6,528 nt of DNA, taken from assembly GCA_031178645.1 (NCBI GenBank), contig JAPSIP010000008.1, forward strand, positions 1 through 6,528, written 5' to 3'. This stretch comes from Paracoccus sp. (in: a-proteobacteria) (GTDB lineage: Bacteria > Pseudomonadota > Alphaproteobacteria > Rhodobacterales > Rhodobacteraceae). Shown piece by piece: positions 1-6,528 of this stretch (positions are counted from its first letter, which is position 1; each line of letters starts with the position of its first letter). The notes under the pieces are model-generated. The model did not search any database. It was given only the letters and a program-made list of their open reading frames with translations, and was not told the DNA's origin. The translations under genes were made by a program, and so were the position numbers.

Positions 1-365
1 GGGACGTGCAGGACCTGTCGCTGCGGGGCGTGGCTGCGCGCCTGCAGGACGTGACAGGGCGCGCCCGCGACAACAGGCTGACGCCTGCGGACATGCGCGA
101 CGGCACCTTCACAATCTCGAACCACGGGGTGTCGGGGTCGTTGTTTGCAGCGCCCATCATCATCAACCAGCCGCAATCGGCCATCCTGGGCGTGGGCAAG
201 CTGGAAAAGCGGGTGGTGGTGCGCGAAGTGGGCGGCATCGACACCATCCAGATCCGGCCGATGGCCTATGTCTCGCTGACGATCGACCACCGGGTGCTGG
301 ACGGGCACCAGACGAACGGCTGGCTGACGGCCTTCGTGGCGGCCCTGGAAGGCTGGCAGGACTGA
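1..365 (+). CDS. 2-oxo acid dehydrogenase E2 subunit (acyltransferase), C-terminal part only
   Basis: This is the 3' end of a dihydrolipoamide acyltransferase, the E2 core of a 2-oxo acid dehydrogenase complex, which moves an acyl group from lipoyl-lysine to coenzyme A in the cytoplasm. The frame is open from base 3 to the TGA at 363-365, about 120 codons. The GTG at base 6 is an internal valine, not a start; the lipoyl domain, the E3/E1-binding domain and most of the catalytic domain lie outside the window. Visible hallmarks of the catalytic domain are GTFTISNHGVSG, the PIIINQPQSAILGVGK stretch, IRPMAYVSLTIDHR, and the active-site signature DHRVLDG, whose His codon is at 288-290 with the Asp four residues later. 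The paralogues for pyruvate, 2-oxoglutarate and branched-chain substrates cannot be told apart safely from this end, so no symbol is given. It converges on groEL, 57 bases away. Confidence 0.9.
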   Translation, partial: DVQDLSLRGVAARLQDVTGRARDNRLTPADMRDGTFTISNHGVSGSLFAAPIIINQPQSAILGVGKLEKRVVVREVGGIDTIQIRPMAYVSLTIDHRVLDGHQTNGWLTAFVAALEGWQD

Positions 366-390
366 AAAAGGGCGCCCATTGGCGCCCCTT
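365..390 (-). terminator. Rho-independent terminator of groESL, probably also serving the E2 gene
   Basis: The 57-base gap between the convergent E2 and groEL genes contains a 7-bp perfect GC stem: GGGCGCC at 370-376 and GGCGCCC at 381-387, with a 4-base loop CATT. On the minus strand the stem is followed by five T residues (the A run at 365-369), the classic intrinsic terminator form, placed just after the groEL stop codon. On the plus strand the stem is followed by a weaker pyrimidine-rich stretch (CTTCCTC), so termination of the E2 transcript is plausible but less certain. Part of the minus-strand T run overlaps the last base of the E2 stop codon. Confidence 0.8.
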
Positions 391-422
391 CCTCGTGCTT
401 CTTTCCTGATGCAAGCGTTTGC

Positions 423-2075
<1,653 letters not shown>

Positions 2076-2095
2076 TTAGTGGGGAAGGACGCGGA

Positions 2096-2383
2096 TCAGG
2101 CGATCACGCCCAGGATGTCGCTTTCCTTCATGATCAGCAGCTCTTCGCCGTCGATCGTGACCTCGGTGCCCGACCATTTGCCGAACAGGATGCGGTCGCC
2201 CGCCTTGACCGAAGGTGCGATCAGCTCGCCCGAATCCTTGCGCGCGCCTTCGCCGGTCGAGATGACCTCGCCCTCGGCGGGCTTTTCCTTGGCGCTGTCG
2301 GGGATGATCAGCCCGCCCTTGGTCTTTTCGTCCGACTGGACGCGGCGGACCAGAACGCGGTCATGCAGCGGTTTGAATGCCAT
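2096..2383 (-). CDS. groES: Co-chaperonin GroES (10 kDa, Hsp10)
   Basis: GroES is the heptameric lid that caps the GroEL chamber in the cytoplasm. The 95-residue product has the usual family length. It begins with the family signature [15 protein letters not shown], and the mobile loop that docks on GroEL is visible around residues 17-32 with the hydrophobic contact Leu25-Ile26-Ile27 after Gly-Gly. GEVISTGEG, the [15 protein letters not shown] strand region and [13 protein letters not shown] complete the beta-barrel. The ATG is at 2381-2383 in plus-strand coordinates, with a GGAG Shine-Dalgarno sequence (2393-2396) 9 bases upstream. It is the first gene of the groES-groEL operon and is transcribed from the promoter/CIRCE region just upstream, after a 5' UTR of roughly 65 bases. 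The protein appears intact. Confidence 0.99.
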   Translation of the reverse strand: MAFKPLHDRVLVRRVQSDEKTKGGLIIPDSAKEKPAEGEVISTGEGARKDSGELIAPSVKAGDRILFGKWSGTEVTIDGEELLIMKESDILGVIA

Positions 2384-2420
2384 TTGTGAACACTCCGTGT
2401 TTCAGGTTGCAGTGTCGCTG

Positions 2421-2447
2421 TTGGCACTCAAGACAGGTGAGTGCCAA
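2421..2447 (-). promoter_or_regulatory. CIRCE operator (HrcA-binding inverted repeat) of groESL
   Basis: This is a perfect inverted repeat with the canonical 9-9-9 geometry: arm TTGGCACTC at 2421-2429, a 9-base spacer at 2430-2438, and arm GAGTGCCAA at 2439-2447. The known CIRCE consensus is TTAGCACTC-N9-GAGTGCTAA. This copy carries the same change (A to G, with T to C opposite) in both arms, so dyad symmetry is fully kept. CIRCE is the binding site of the heat-shock repressor HrcA, whose activity depends on GroEL; hrcA itself is not in the window. The element lies immediately downstream of the predicted transcription start and 37 bases before the groES start codon, so it would be transcribed in the 5' UTR and could also form an RNA hairpin. 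Confidence 0.95.
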
Positions 2448-2454
2448 TGGCGGT

Positions 2455-2484
2455 GAGATAGGCCAACCGGCCGCGGCTGTCAAC
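2455..2484 (-). promoter_or_regulatory. groESL promoter (sigma70-like, overlapping an RpoH-like heat-shock pattern)
   Basis: Reading the minus strand, a perfect -35 hexamer TTGACA (2478-2483) is followed by a 17-base spacer (2461-2477) and a -10 hexamer TATCTC (2455-2460). Transcription would start near 2448, directly at the edge of the CIRCE element. The same bases also nearly fit the alphaproteobacterial RpoH (sigma32) heat-shock consensus as I recall it, CTTG-N17/18-CYTATNT: here GTTG (2481-2484), 18 bases, then CCTATCT (2456-2462). The spacer is extremely GC-rich (15 of 17). The promoter could therefore be used by the housekeeping sigma factor, by RpoH, or by both, with HrcA repression superimposed. 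The start site has not been mapped here; it is inferred from spacing. Confidence 0.82.
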
Positions 2485-2584
2485 GGCGGGGCAGTATGCA
2501 CAATCCTAAACAAATTGACCGAAATGACATCTTTGAAGGTGCCGCAGGCAAAGATAGCAAAGGACGGTCAGCGTAAAGTATTGG

Positions 2585-3910
2585 GTGTGTGTCGTGGTCA
2601 ATGGTCCGAGAGTTCTTCTTCTTGCGGAAGCCGCCAACCCTGAATGGGTATCGGTGCCCTTGATCGGCTGGTCGCTTGCGACCGCGCTGCGGGAGGTGGC
2701 TGATGTCCACATTGTCACGCAGATTCGCAATCGGGACGCGTTTATCCGGGCAGGGCTGATCGAGGGCCAGGACTTCACCGCCATCGACAGCGAGGCGGTA
2801 GCAAAGCCGCTGTTCACGCTTGCCGACAAGCTGCGCCTGGGCAAGGGCGTCGGCTGGACCACGACCCAACTGATTTCTTCGCTGGGCTACCGTTATTTCG
2901 AACGGCTGGTATGGCGCCGGTTCGGTGCCGATATCCGCGCCGGAAAGTATGATCTGGTTCATCGTATCACGCCGGTCTCGCCGGTCGTAAACAGCCCGAT
3001 TGCTTCGCGATGTGCTGCCGCTGGCGTGCCCTTCCTGTTCCGCCCGATCAATGGCGGTGTGCCTTGGCCGAAGGGCTTCGTGTCCGAGCAACGACGCGAA
3101 CGGGAATGGCTGTCGCAGGTCCGGTCCATGTACCGCCTTCATCCAGCCCGAAGCCGCATGCTCCGGTCCGCAGCCGCAATCCTGTGTGGTTCGCGTTTCG
3201 CCTTGTCAGAGGTGCCGGCCAGATTCGCCCGCAAGGCGGTTTACCTGCCCGAAAACGCGGTGGACATCTCTCGCTTCAACATGGCAGCCCTGCAGGATAA
3301 TGGCTTGCCATTGAAGGCGTGCTTCGTGGGGCGTCTTGTCCCTTTGAAGGGTGTCGACATGGCTTTGAAGGCCGCTGCGTCCCTGATCCGCGAAGGCCGG
3401 ATGACATTCGACATCATCGGGGACGGTCCCCATATGGCCCAGTTGCGCCGAATCGTCGAGGCCGAGCGCATCGGGGAAGGGGTCTGGTTCCACGGCTGGA
3501 AGAAGCATCAGGACGTCCAGAAAATCTTGGCGTCATGCAATATCCTTCTGTTTCCATCGATCCGGGAGTTTGGCGGCGGAGTGGTGCTCGAGGCGATGGC
3601 GTTGGGGGTGCCGCCGATCGTCGTGGATTATGGCGGGCCGGCAGAGCTAGTGGATGACAGCACGGGGTGGAGAGTTCCGCTGGGCGACCGTGAGGGCATT
3701 ACGCGCGGCCTTCGCCAGAGGCTGGAAGCGGTTCTTGCAGATCCTTCAATCCTTGGTGCGAAATCCTCGGCATGCCGCCAAAGGGTGGCCGAAGACTTTA
3801 CATGGCAGGCCAAGGCGCGTCAGGTCGCAATGATCTGGGCTGCCGTCCTGCAGGGCAAGGATGCCTTGCCGCAGCCTGTTCCTGTTCCTGCCGATCTCGG
3901 GCTTGGCTAG
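2585..3910 (+). CDS. GT4-family glycosyltransferase (GT-B fold, group 1)
   Basis: This is a retaining, GT-B fold glycosyltransferase of family GT4, which would transfer a sugar from a nucleotide-sugar donor to an envelope or exported glycan at the cytoplasmic side of the membrane. The 441-residue product starts with a Rossmann-type strand (RVLLLAEAANPEW, residues 9-21). The C-terminal donor domain shows FVGRLVPLKGVDMAL (247-261, with the phosphate-contacting Arg250 and Lys255), FDIIGDGP (275-282), and the E-x7-E signature EFGGGVVLE (Glu328 and Glu336), followed by YGGPAELVD. No signal peptide or clear membrane helix is seen. The start is uncertain: the first in-frame candidate after the TAG at 2555-2557 is GTG at 2585, with another GTG at 2594, and neither has a well-spaced Shine-Dalgarno site (AGGA at 2561-2564 is about 20 bases away). 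The gene is divergent from groES, and its third-position GC looks lower than that of its neighbours. Donor and acceptor sugars cannot be told. Confidence 0.9.
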   Translation: MCVVVNGPRVLLLAEAANPEWVSVPLIGWSLATALREVADVHIVTQIRNRDAFIRAGLIEGQDFTAIDSEAVAKPLFTLADKLRLGKGVGWTTTQLISSLGYRYFERLVWRRFGADIRAGKYDLVHRITPVSPVVNSPIASRCAAAGVPFLFRPINGGVPWPKGFVSEQRREREWLSQVRSMYRLHPARSRMLRSAAAILCGSRFALSEVPARFARKAVYLPENAVDISRFNMAALQDNGLPLKACFVGRLVPLKGVDMALKAAASLIREGRMTFDIIGDGPHMAQLRRIVEAERIGEGVWFHGWKKHQDVQKILASCNILLFPSIREFGGGVVLEAMALGVPPIVVDYGGPAELVDDSTGWRVPLGDREGITRGLRQRLEAVLADPSILGAKSSACRQRVAEDFTWQAKARQVAMIWAAVLQGKDALPQPVPVPADLGLG

Positions 3911-3982
3911 GATACTCGTGGGGCTGGCGGTCAGCCGCCCGGCATGGCAGCTTGAGGGGCCGACGGCCTAACAGGAGCCCCC

Positions 3983-4996
3983 ATGCGTCGATTGACATCA
4001 ACGGCGGCAGGTCTGTTTCTTGTCCTTGCCGCCCCCGCCCTGGCGGAATGCGTGGGCAGCAACTTGTTCGACACCATGCCGTCCGAGCAGCGGGCCAAGA
4101 TCGAGGCTGCGGTGGAAGGCGTTCCCCATCACCGGGGAATCCTGTGGCGCGCGACGAAGGCCGGGCAGGAGATGACGCTGGTCGGCACCTATCACTTTGG
4201 CGATCCGCGCCATGACCCGATGCTGGACCGCCTGGCGCCGCTGGTCGCGGAAGCCGCCGCCGTCTTCGTCGAGGCCGGCCCCGAGGAAGAGCGCAGGCTG
4301 ACCGATGCGCTGTCCTCGGATCCGACGCTGATGGTCGATCCGGCGGGACCGACGCTGCCCGAACGGCTGGATGATCGCGACTGGCAGGCGCTGTCGGCGG
4401 CCATGGCGGACCGGGGAATGCCTGCGGTCATGACCGCGAAGCTGCGGCCCTGGTATGTGGCGATGATGCTGGGGATCAGCCCCTGCATGATGAAGCAGAT
4501 GGCCGAGGAGGGCGCCCAGGGCCTTGACCACCGGATCATCGAGCAGGCCGGGTCGATGGAGGTTCCGGTCCGCGCGCTTGAACCCTGGGACACGGTCTTC
4601 ACGCTGTTCAGCCACCTGTCGCCCGAGCAGGAGATCGAGATGATCCGCGCCAGCCTGCCCGCCGCCGCCCATGCCGACGATTATGCCGTCACCCTGACCG
4701 AGGCCTATTTCGCAGGCGATGTCTGGGCGATCTGGGAATTTGGCCGCTTCGATGCCTATCGCAATTCGGGGCTGTCCAGGGAACAGGTCGATCAGCAGAT
4801 GGAACTGGCGCAGGAACATCTGATGGAGCGGCGCAACAAGGCCTGGATCGCGCCCCTGACCGAGGGGGCCAGGGACGCGGCCGGCAGGGGCAAGGGCATC
4901 CTGGCGGCCTTTGGCGCGCTGCATCTGCCGGGCGAAGGCGGCGTTCTTCGCCTGCTGGAACAGGACGGCTGGACGATCGAGAGGCTAGACGGCTAG
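3983..4996 (+). CDS. TraB/GumN family protein, secreted (putative metal-dependent hydrolase/protease fold)
   Basis: This 337-residue protein belongs to the TraB/GumN (TraB/PrgY/Tiki) family. Residues 1-21 form a Sec signal peptide (basic MRR, hydrophobic core, cleavage after APALA), so the mature protein should be periplasmic. Cys23 is preceded by Glu, which does not make a lipobox; Cys23 and Cys168 might form a disulfide. The two family G-x2-H motifs are both present: GTYH at 68-71 and GALH at 311-314. Other family elements are VEAG at 96-99, LDHRI at 181-185, ERRNKAW at 282-288, and the C-terminal LPGEGGVLRLLEQDGW after GALH. In the animal Tiki members these motifs support metalloprotease activity; for bacterial members the substrate is unknown. 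The ATG at 3983 is preceded by AGGAG (3973-3977) with 5 bases of spacing, which fixes the start. It lies 72 bases after the glycosyltransferase on the same strand, possibly co-transcribed. Its TAG overlaps the stop of the convergent gene. Confidence 0.88.
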   Translation: MRRLTSTAAGLFLVLAAPALAECVGSNLFDTMPSEQRAKIEAAVEGVPHHRGILWRATKAGQEMTLVGTYHFGDPRHDPMLDRLAPLVAEAAAVFVEAGPEEERRLTDALSSDPTLMVDPAGPTLPERLDDRDWQALSAAMADRGMPAVMTAKLRPWYVAMMLGISPCMMKQMAEEGAQGLDHRIIEQAGSMEVPVRALEPWDTVFTLFSHLSPEQEIEMIRASLPAAAHADDYAVTLTEAYFAGDVWAIWEFGRFDAYRNSGLSREQVDQQMELAQEHLMERRNKAWIAPLTEGARDAAGRGKGILAAFGALHLPGEGGVLRLLEQDGWTIERLDG

Positions 4997-6528
4997 CGGC
5001 CGCCCAGCACCGACAGGGCCTGCTGCTGCCCGCCCTTCACGAAGGTGATGCGGCTGTCGCCGATATCGGTGATCGTGCCGCCGTTGATCCGGTCGCCCAA
5101 CCGCAGCGTCAGCACCCGGCCGTTCGACAGGCGCACAAGGGCGCGGCTGGCCTTGCCCGCGCCGATCGTGCCGATGATCTGCGTGCGGTTGATCTGGATG
5201 CCGTCCTTGACGGTGGCCGCATTGCCGGCGGTGGTGGGGGTGCGACCGTCGGGGATGTTGGCCGCGACCTCGGGTTCGTCCTCGGCCTCGGGCGGGGCAT
5301 AGCGTTGCTGGCGGGCGGCGGCGGCGCGCGCCTCGGCCTCGGCCTGGGCGCGGGCGCGGGCTTCGGCGGCGGCGCGGGCCTGCGCCTCGGCTTGGGCATC
5401 CTGGGCGGCGCGGGCGCGGGCACGAGCCTCGGCCTGGGCTTGCAGTTCGGCGTCCTGGCGGCGCTGTTCGGCCAGGGCCGCTTCCTGGGACTGGGCCTGG
5501 ACCGCTGATCGAAGGTCGCTTGGCGTCGGCGTCAGCGAAGTCGCGGCCAGCGTGGCGGTGCCTGCCGCACTGGCGACGGCGGCTGCGGCGCCCGCCGCGC
5601 GCCGTGGCGGAAGGGCAGATGAACGAAGCGCCGTCAAAGCGACGGCGCCTGCGGGGGGAGAGTTTTCTGAAACGGCTTCGGCGACTGCCCGGTCGATGGC
5701 TGCGCCCGACAGGCTTGCGCTGCCGGGGCCGGGATCGCTGCGGGCGACGGTCCTTGCCCCGCCGGGCCGCGCCATCGGACGCGCAGATTGACCAAGACCC
5801 GCTGCGGATCGGGCGCGCGGTGCCTCGGCAACGGCGGCTGCGACCGCATCCTGCACGGCGCGTTGCGAAGGACCGCCCACGGCCACCGGCTTGCGGGACG
5901 GGCGGGCATCGGCCAACTGAATCAGCGCCCCGCGTTCCGCCGCGCTGAGACCGCCTGCGCCCGCCTGGGCAGTTCGCAGGTCGCGCAGCAGCTTGGTCAG
6001 GGATGCGCGTTCTGCCTGGGTCAGGCGGGTCGGCTGGTCATCCTCGGCCCGGCTGCCTTCCTCGAGGCTGCTTTGCCGTTCCGGGCGCGCGGGCGGACGA
6101 TCCGATGTCCCCACGGACGGCGTGGCACGAATGGGCGCCGCTGCCGGTACCGCTGCCGGAGCCGTGGCGGCAGGCGAAGCCGCCGGGCTGCTGGCAGGGG
6201 TGACCGAAGCGGGCCGTTCCGGCGGGCGCGAGGCCGACAGTCGCGGCGTCTGCGGACGCGCCGCCGCCGGGCGCGCAGCATCAGCCTGGGCGCGTTCCGC
6301 AAAGGGCTGCGGATTCGCCGGGACGGCCGGACGGGCATCGGTCCGGGCCGGCGGCGTGGCCCGCACGGGGGCGACACGCGGCGGGCGGGCCGAACTGCCA
6401 AGCCGCTGCTGCACAGGGGCTGCTGCAGGGGTCGGCGCAGAGGGGGCCGCTGCGGCAGGGGGCTGTGCAGGGGTCTGCGTCTGCGCGGGTGCTTGCGTCG
6501 GCGTCTGGGCTTGGGCCTCGACCACCGA
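4993..6528 (-). CDS. Pro/Ala-rich envelope protein with C-terminal PilP/GspC-like domain, 5' end outside window
   Basis: The frame is open from the right edge to the TAG at 4993-4995, at least 511 codons. A GTG at 6523-6525 could be a start, but the frame continues upstream (Ser codon), so the true N-terminus, perhaps with a membrane anchor, is probably missing. Residue numbers here count from that GTG. Residues 1-150 are low-complexity Pro/Ala/Thr/Arg sequence, likely disordered. Residues 168-290 contain short helical, partly duplicated motifs. Residues 347-407 form a long Ala/Glu/Arg/Gln helix resembling the TolA stalk. Residues 444-507 form a beta-rich domain (QIIGTIGAGKASRALVRL, then GRVLTLRLGDRINGGTITDI), resembling the periplasmic HR domain of PilP and GspC. 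This suggests an inner-membrane protein that spans the periplasm, but no pilus or type II secretion genes are visible next to it. The family assignment is by pattern only; automatic annotation could mislabel it as IF-2-like because of the Ala-rich part. Confidence 0.7.
   Translation of the reverse strand, partial: SVVEAQAQTPTQAPAQTQTPAQPPAAAAPSAPTPAAAPVQQRLGSSARPPRVAPVRATPPARTDARPAVPANPQPFAERAQADAARPAAARPQTPRLSASRPPERPASVTPASSPAASPAATAPAAVPAAAPIRATPSVGTSDRPPARPERQSSLEEGSRAEDDQPTRLTQAERASLTKLLRDLRTAQAGAGGLSAAERGALIQLADARPSRKPVAVGGPSQRAVQDAVAAAVAEAPRARSAAGLGQSARPMARPGGARTVARSDPGPGSASLSGAAIDRAVAEAVSENSPPAGAVALTALRSSALPPRRAAGAAAAVASAAGTATLAATSLTPTPSDLRSAVQAQSQEAALAEQRRQDAELQAQAEARARARAAQDAQAEAQARAAAEARARAQAEAEARAAAARQQRYAPPEAEDEPEVAANIPDGRTPTTAGNAATVKDGIQINRTQIIGTIGAGKASRALVRLSNGRVLTLRLGDRINGGTITDIGDSRITFVKGGQQQALSVLGGR
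5305..5487 (-). repeat. Degenerate Ala/Glu/Arg-coding repeat tract (TolA-like helix)
   Basis: Within the Pro/Ala-rich gene, this tract encodes residues 347-407, a run of EA/RA/QA units (for example AQAEARARARAAQDAQAEAQ) with almost no helix breakers. At DNA level, variants of GCCTCGGCCTGGGC recur on the plus strand, for instance near 5332, 5385 and 5429. Opposite charges at i/i+4 spacings favour a long single alpha-helix or a coiled coil, ending at the acidic Pro-containing linker PPEAEDEPEV (411-420). Such tracts can expand or contract by replication slippage. Confidence 0.7.

Noticed and set aside
2533..2560. Possible plus-strand promoter for the glycosyltransferase: TTGAAG (2533-2538), 16 bases, TAGCAA (2555-2560); also a lone TTGACC at 2515-2520.
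   Set aside because: The hexamer matches are poor (4 of 6 and 3 of 6), and TTGACC has no reasonable -10 at the right distance, so no promoter was called.
2480..3142. A 220-codon minus-strand open frame covering the start of the glycosyltransferase and the intergenic region.
   Set aside because: It has no recognisable domain and overlaps the groESL promoter and the well-supported GT4 gene.
3922..3968. Two short inverted repeats between the glycosyltransferase and the TraB/GumN gene: GGCTG (3922-3926) with CAGCC (3932-3936), and GGCC (3958-3961) with GGCC (3965-3968).
   Set aside because: The stems are only 4-5 bp, in GC-rich DNA, and no T run follows, so an intrinsic terminator is not supported.
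3998..4924. A 308-codon open frame on the minus strand opposite the TraB/GumN gene.
   Set aside because: It is rich in His/Arg/Gln/Gly with no family resemblance, as expected from reverse-reading a GC-rich gene. The plus-strand frame has a signal peptide, Shine-Dalgarno site and family motifs.
5109..5508. Several open frames on both strands inside the Ala/Glu/Arg repeat region of the last gene.
   Set aside because: Their Gly/Leu- or Pro/Arg-only compositions arise from reading a GC-rich degenerate repeat in other frames. Only the minus-strand frame ending at 4993 leads into a structured domain.

Overview
The window looks like chromosomal DNA from a GC-rich alphaproteobacterium, most likely a member of the Rhodobacteraceae (Paracoccus/Rhodobacter-like). 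This rests on the high GC content with G/C-ending codons, the form of GroEL and GroES, an alphaproteobacterial heat-shock promoter combined with a CIRCE operator, and a glycosyltransferase and an envelope protein of types I associate with that family. The genus is inferred, not proven. No mobile element, tRNA, rRNA, CRISPR array or integrated phage was seen.

Layout from left to right. Bases 1-365 (+) encode the C-terminal end of a 2-oxo acid dehydrogenase E2 acyltransferase, cut by the window edge. It converges on the groES-groEL operon (-, 2383 to 423), and a hairpin terminator lies in the short gap between them. The operon's control region (about 2384-2484) holds a well-formed promoter followed at once by a perfect 9-9-9 CIRCE inverted repeat. 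Divergent from groES is a GT4-family glycosyltransferase (+, 2585-3910), then a secreted TraB/GumN-family protein (+, 3983-4996). The last gene runs on the minus strand (6528 to 4993) and is open at the right edge. It encodes a long Pro/Ala-rich protein with a TolA-like charged helix and a C-terminal beta-rich domain resembling PilP/GspC homology-region domains. Its stop codon overlaps that of the TraB/GumN gene in a shared CTAG.

How the genes fit together. GroES and GroEL form one chaperonin machine and are co-transcribed. The heat-shock control elements are complete and readable: promoter, HrcA operator, 5' UTR, two Shine-Dalgarno sites and a terminator. The E2 gene belongs to central metabolism and is unrelated apart from position. 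The glycosyltransferase, the GumN-like protein and the Pro/Ala-rich protein all plausibly act on or at the cell envelope, but nothing in the sequence ties them into one pathway.

Overall this is mostly ordinary housekeeping DNA. The least explained item is the Pro/Ala-rich PilP/GspC-like protein, which contains two short internal duplications. I did not find convincing evidence of a new multi-gene system.
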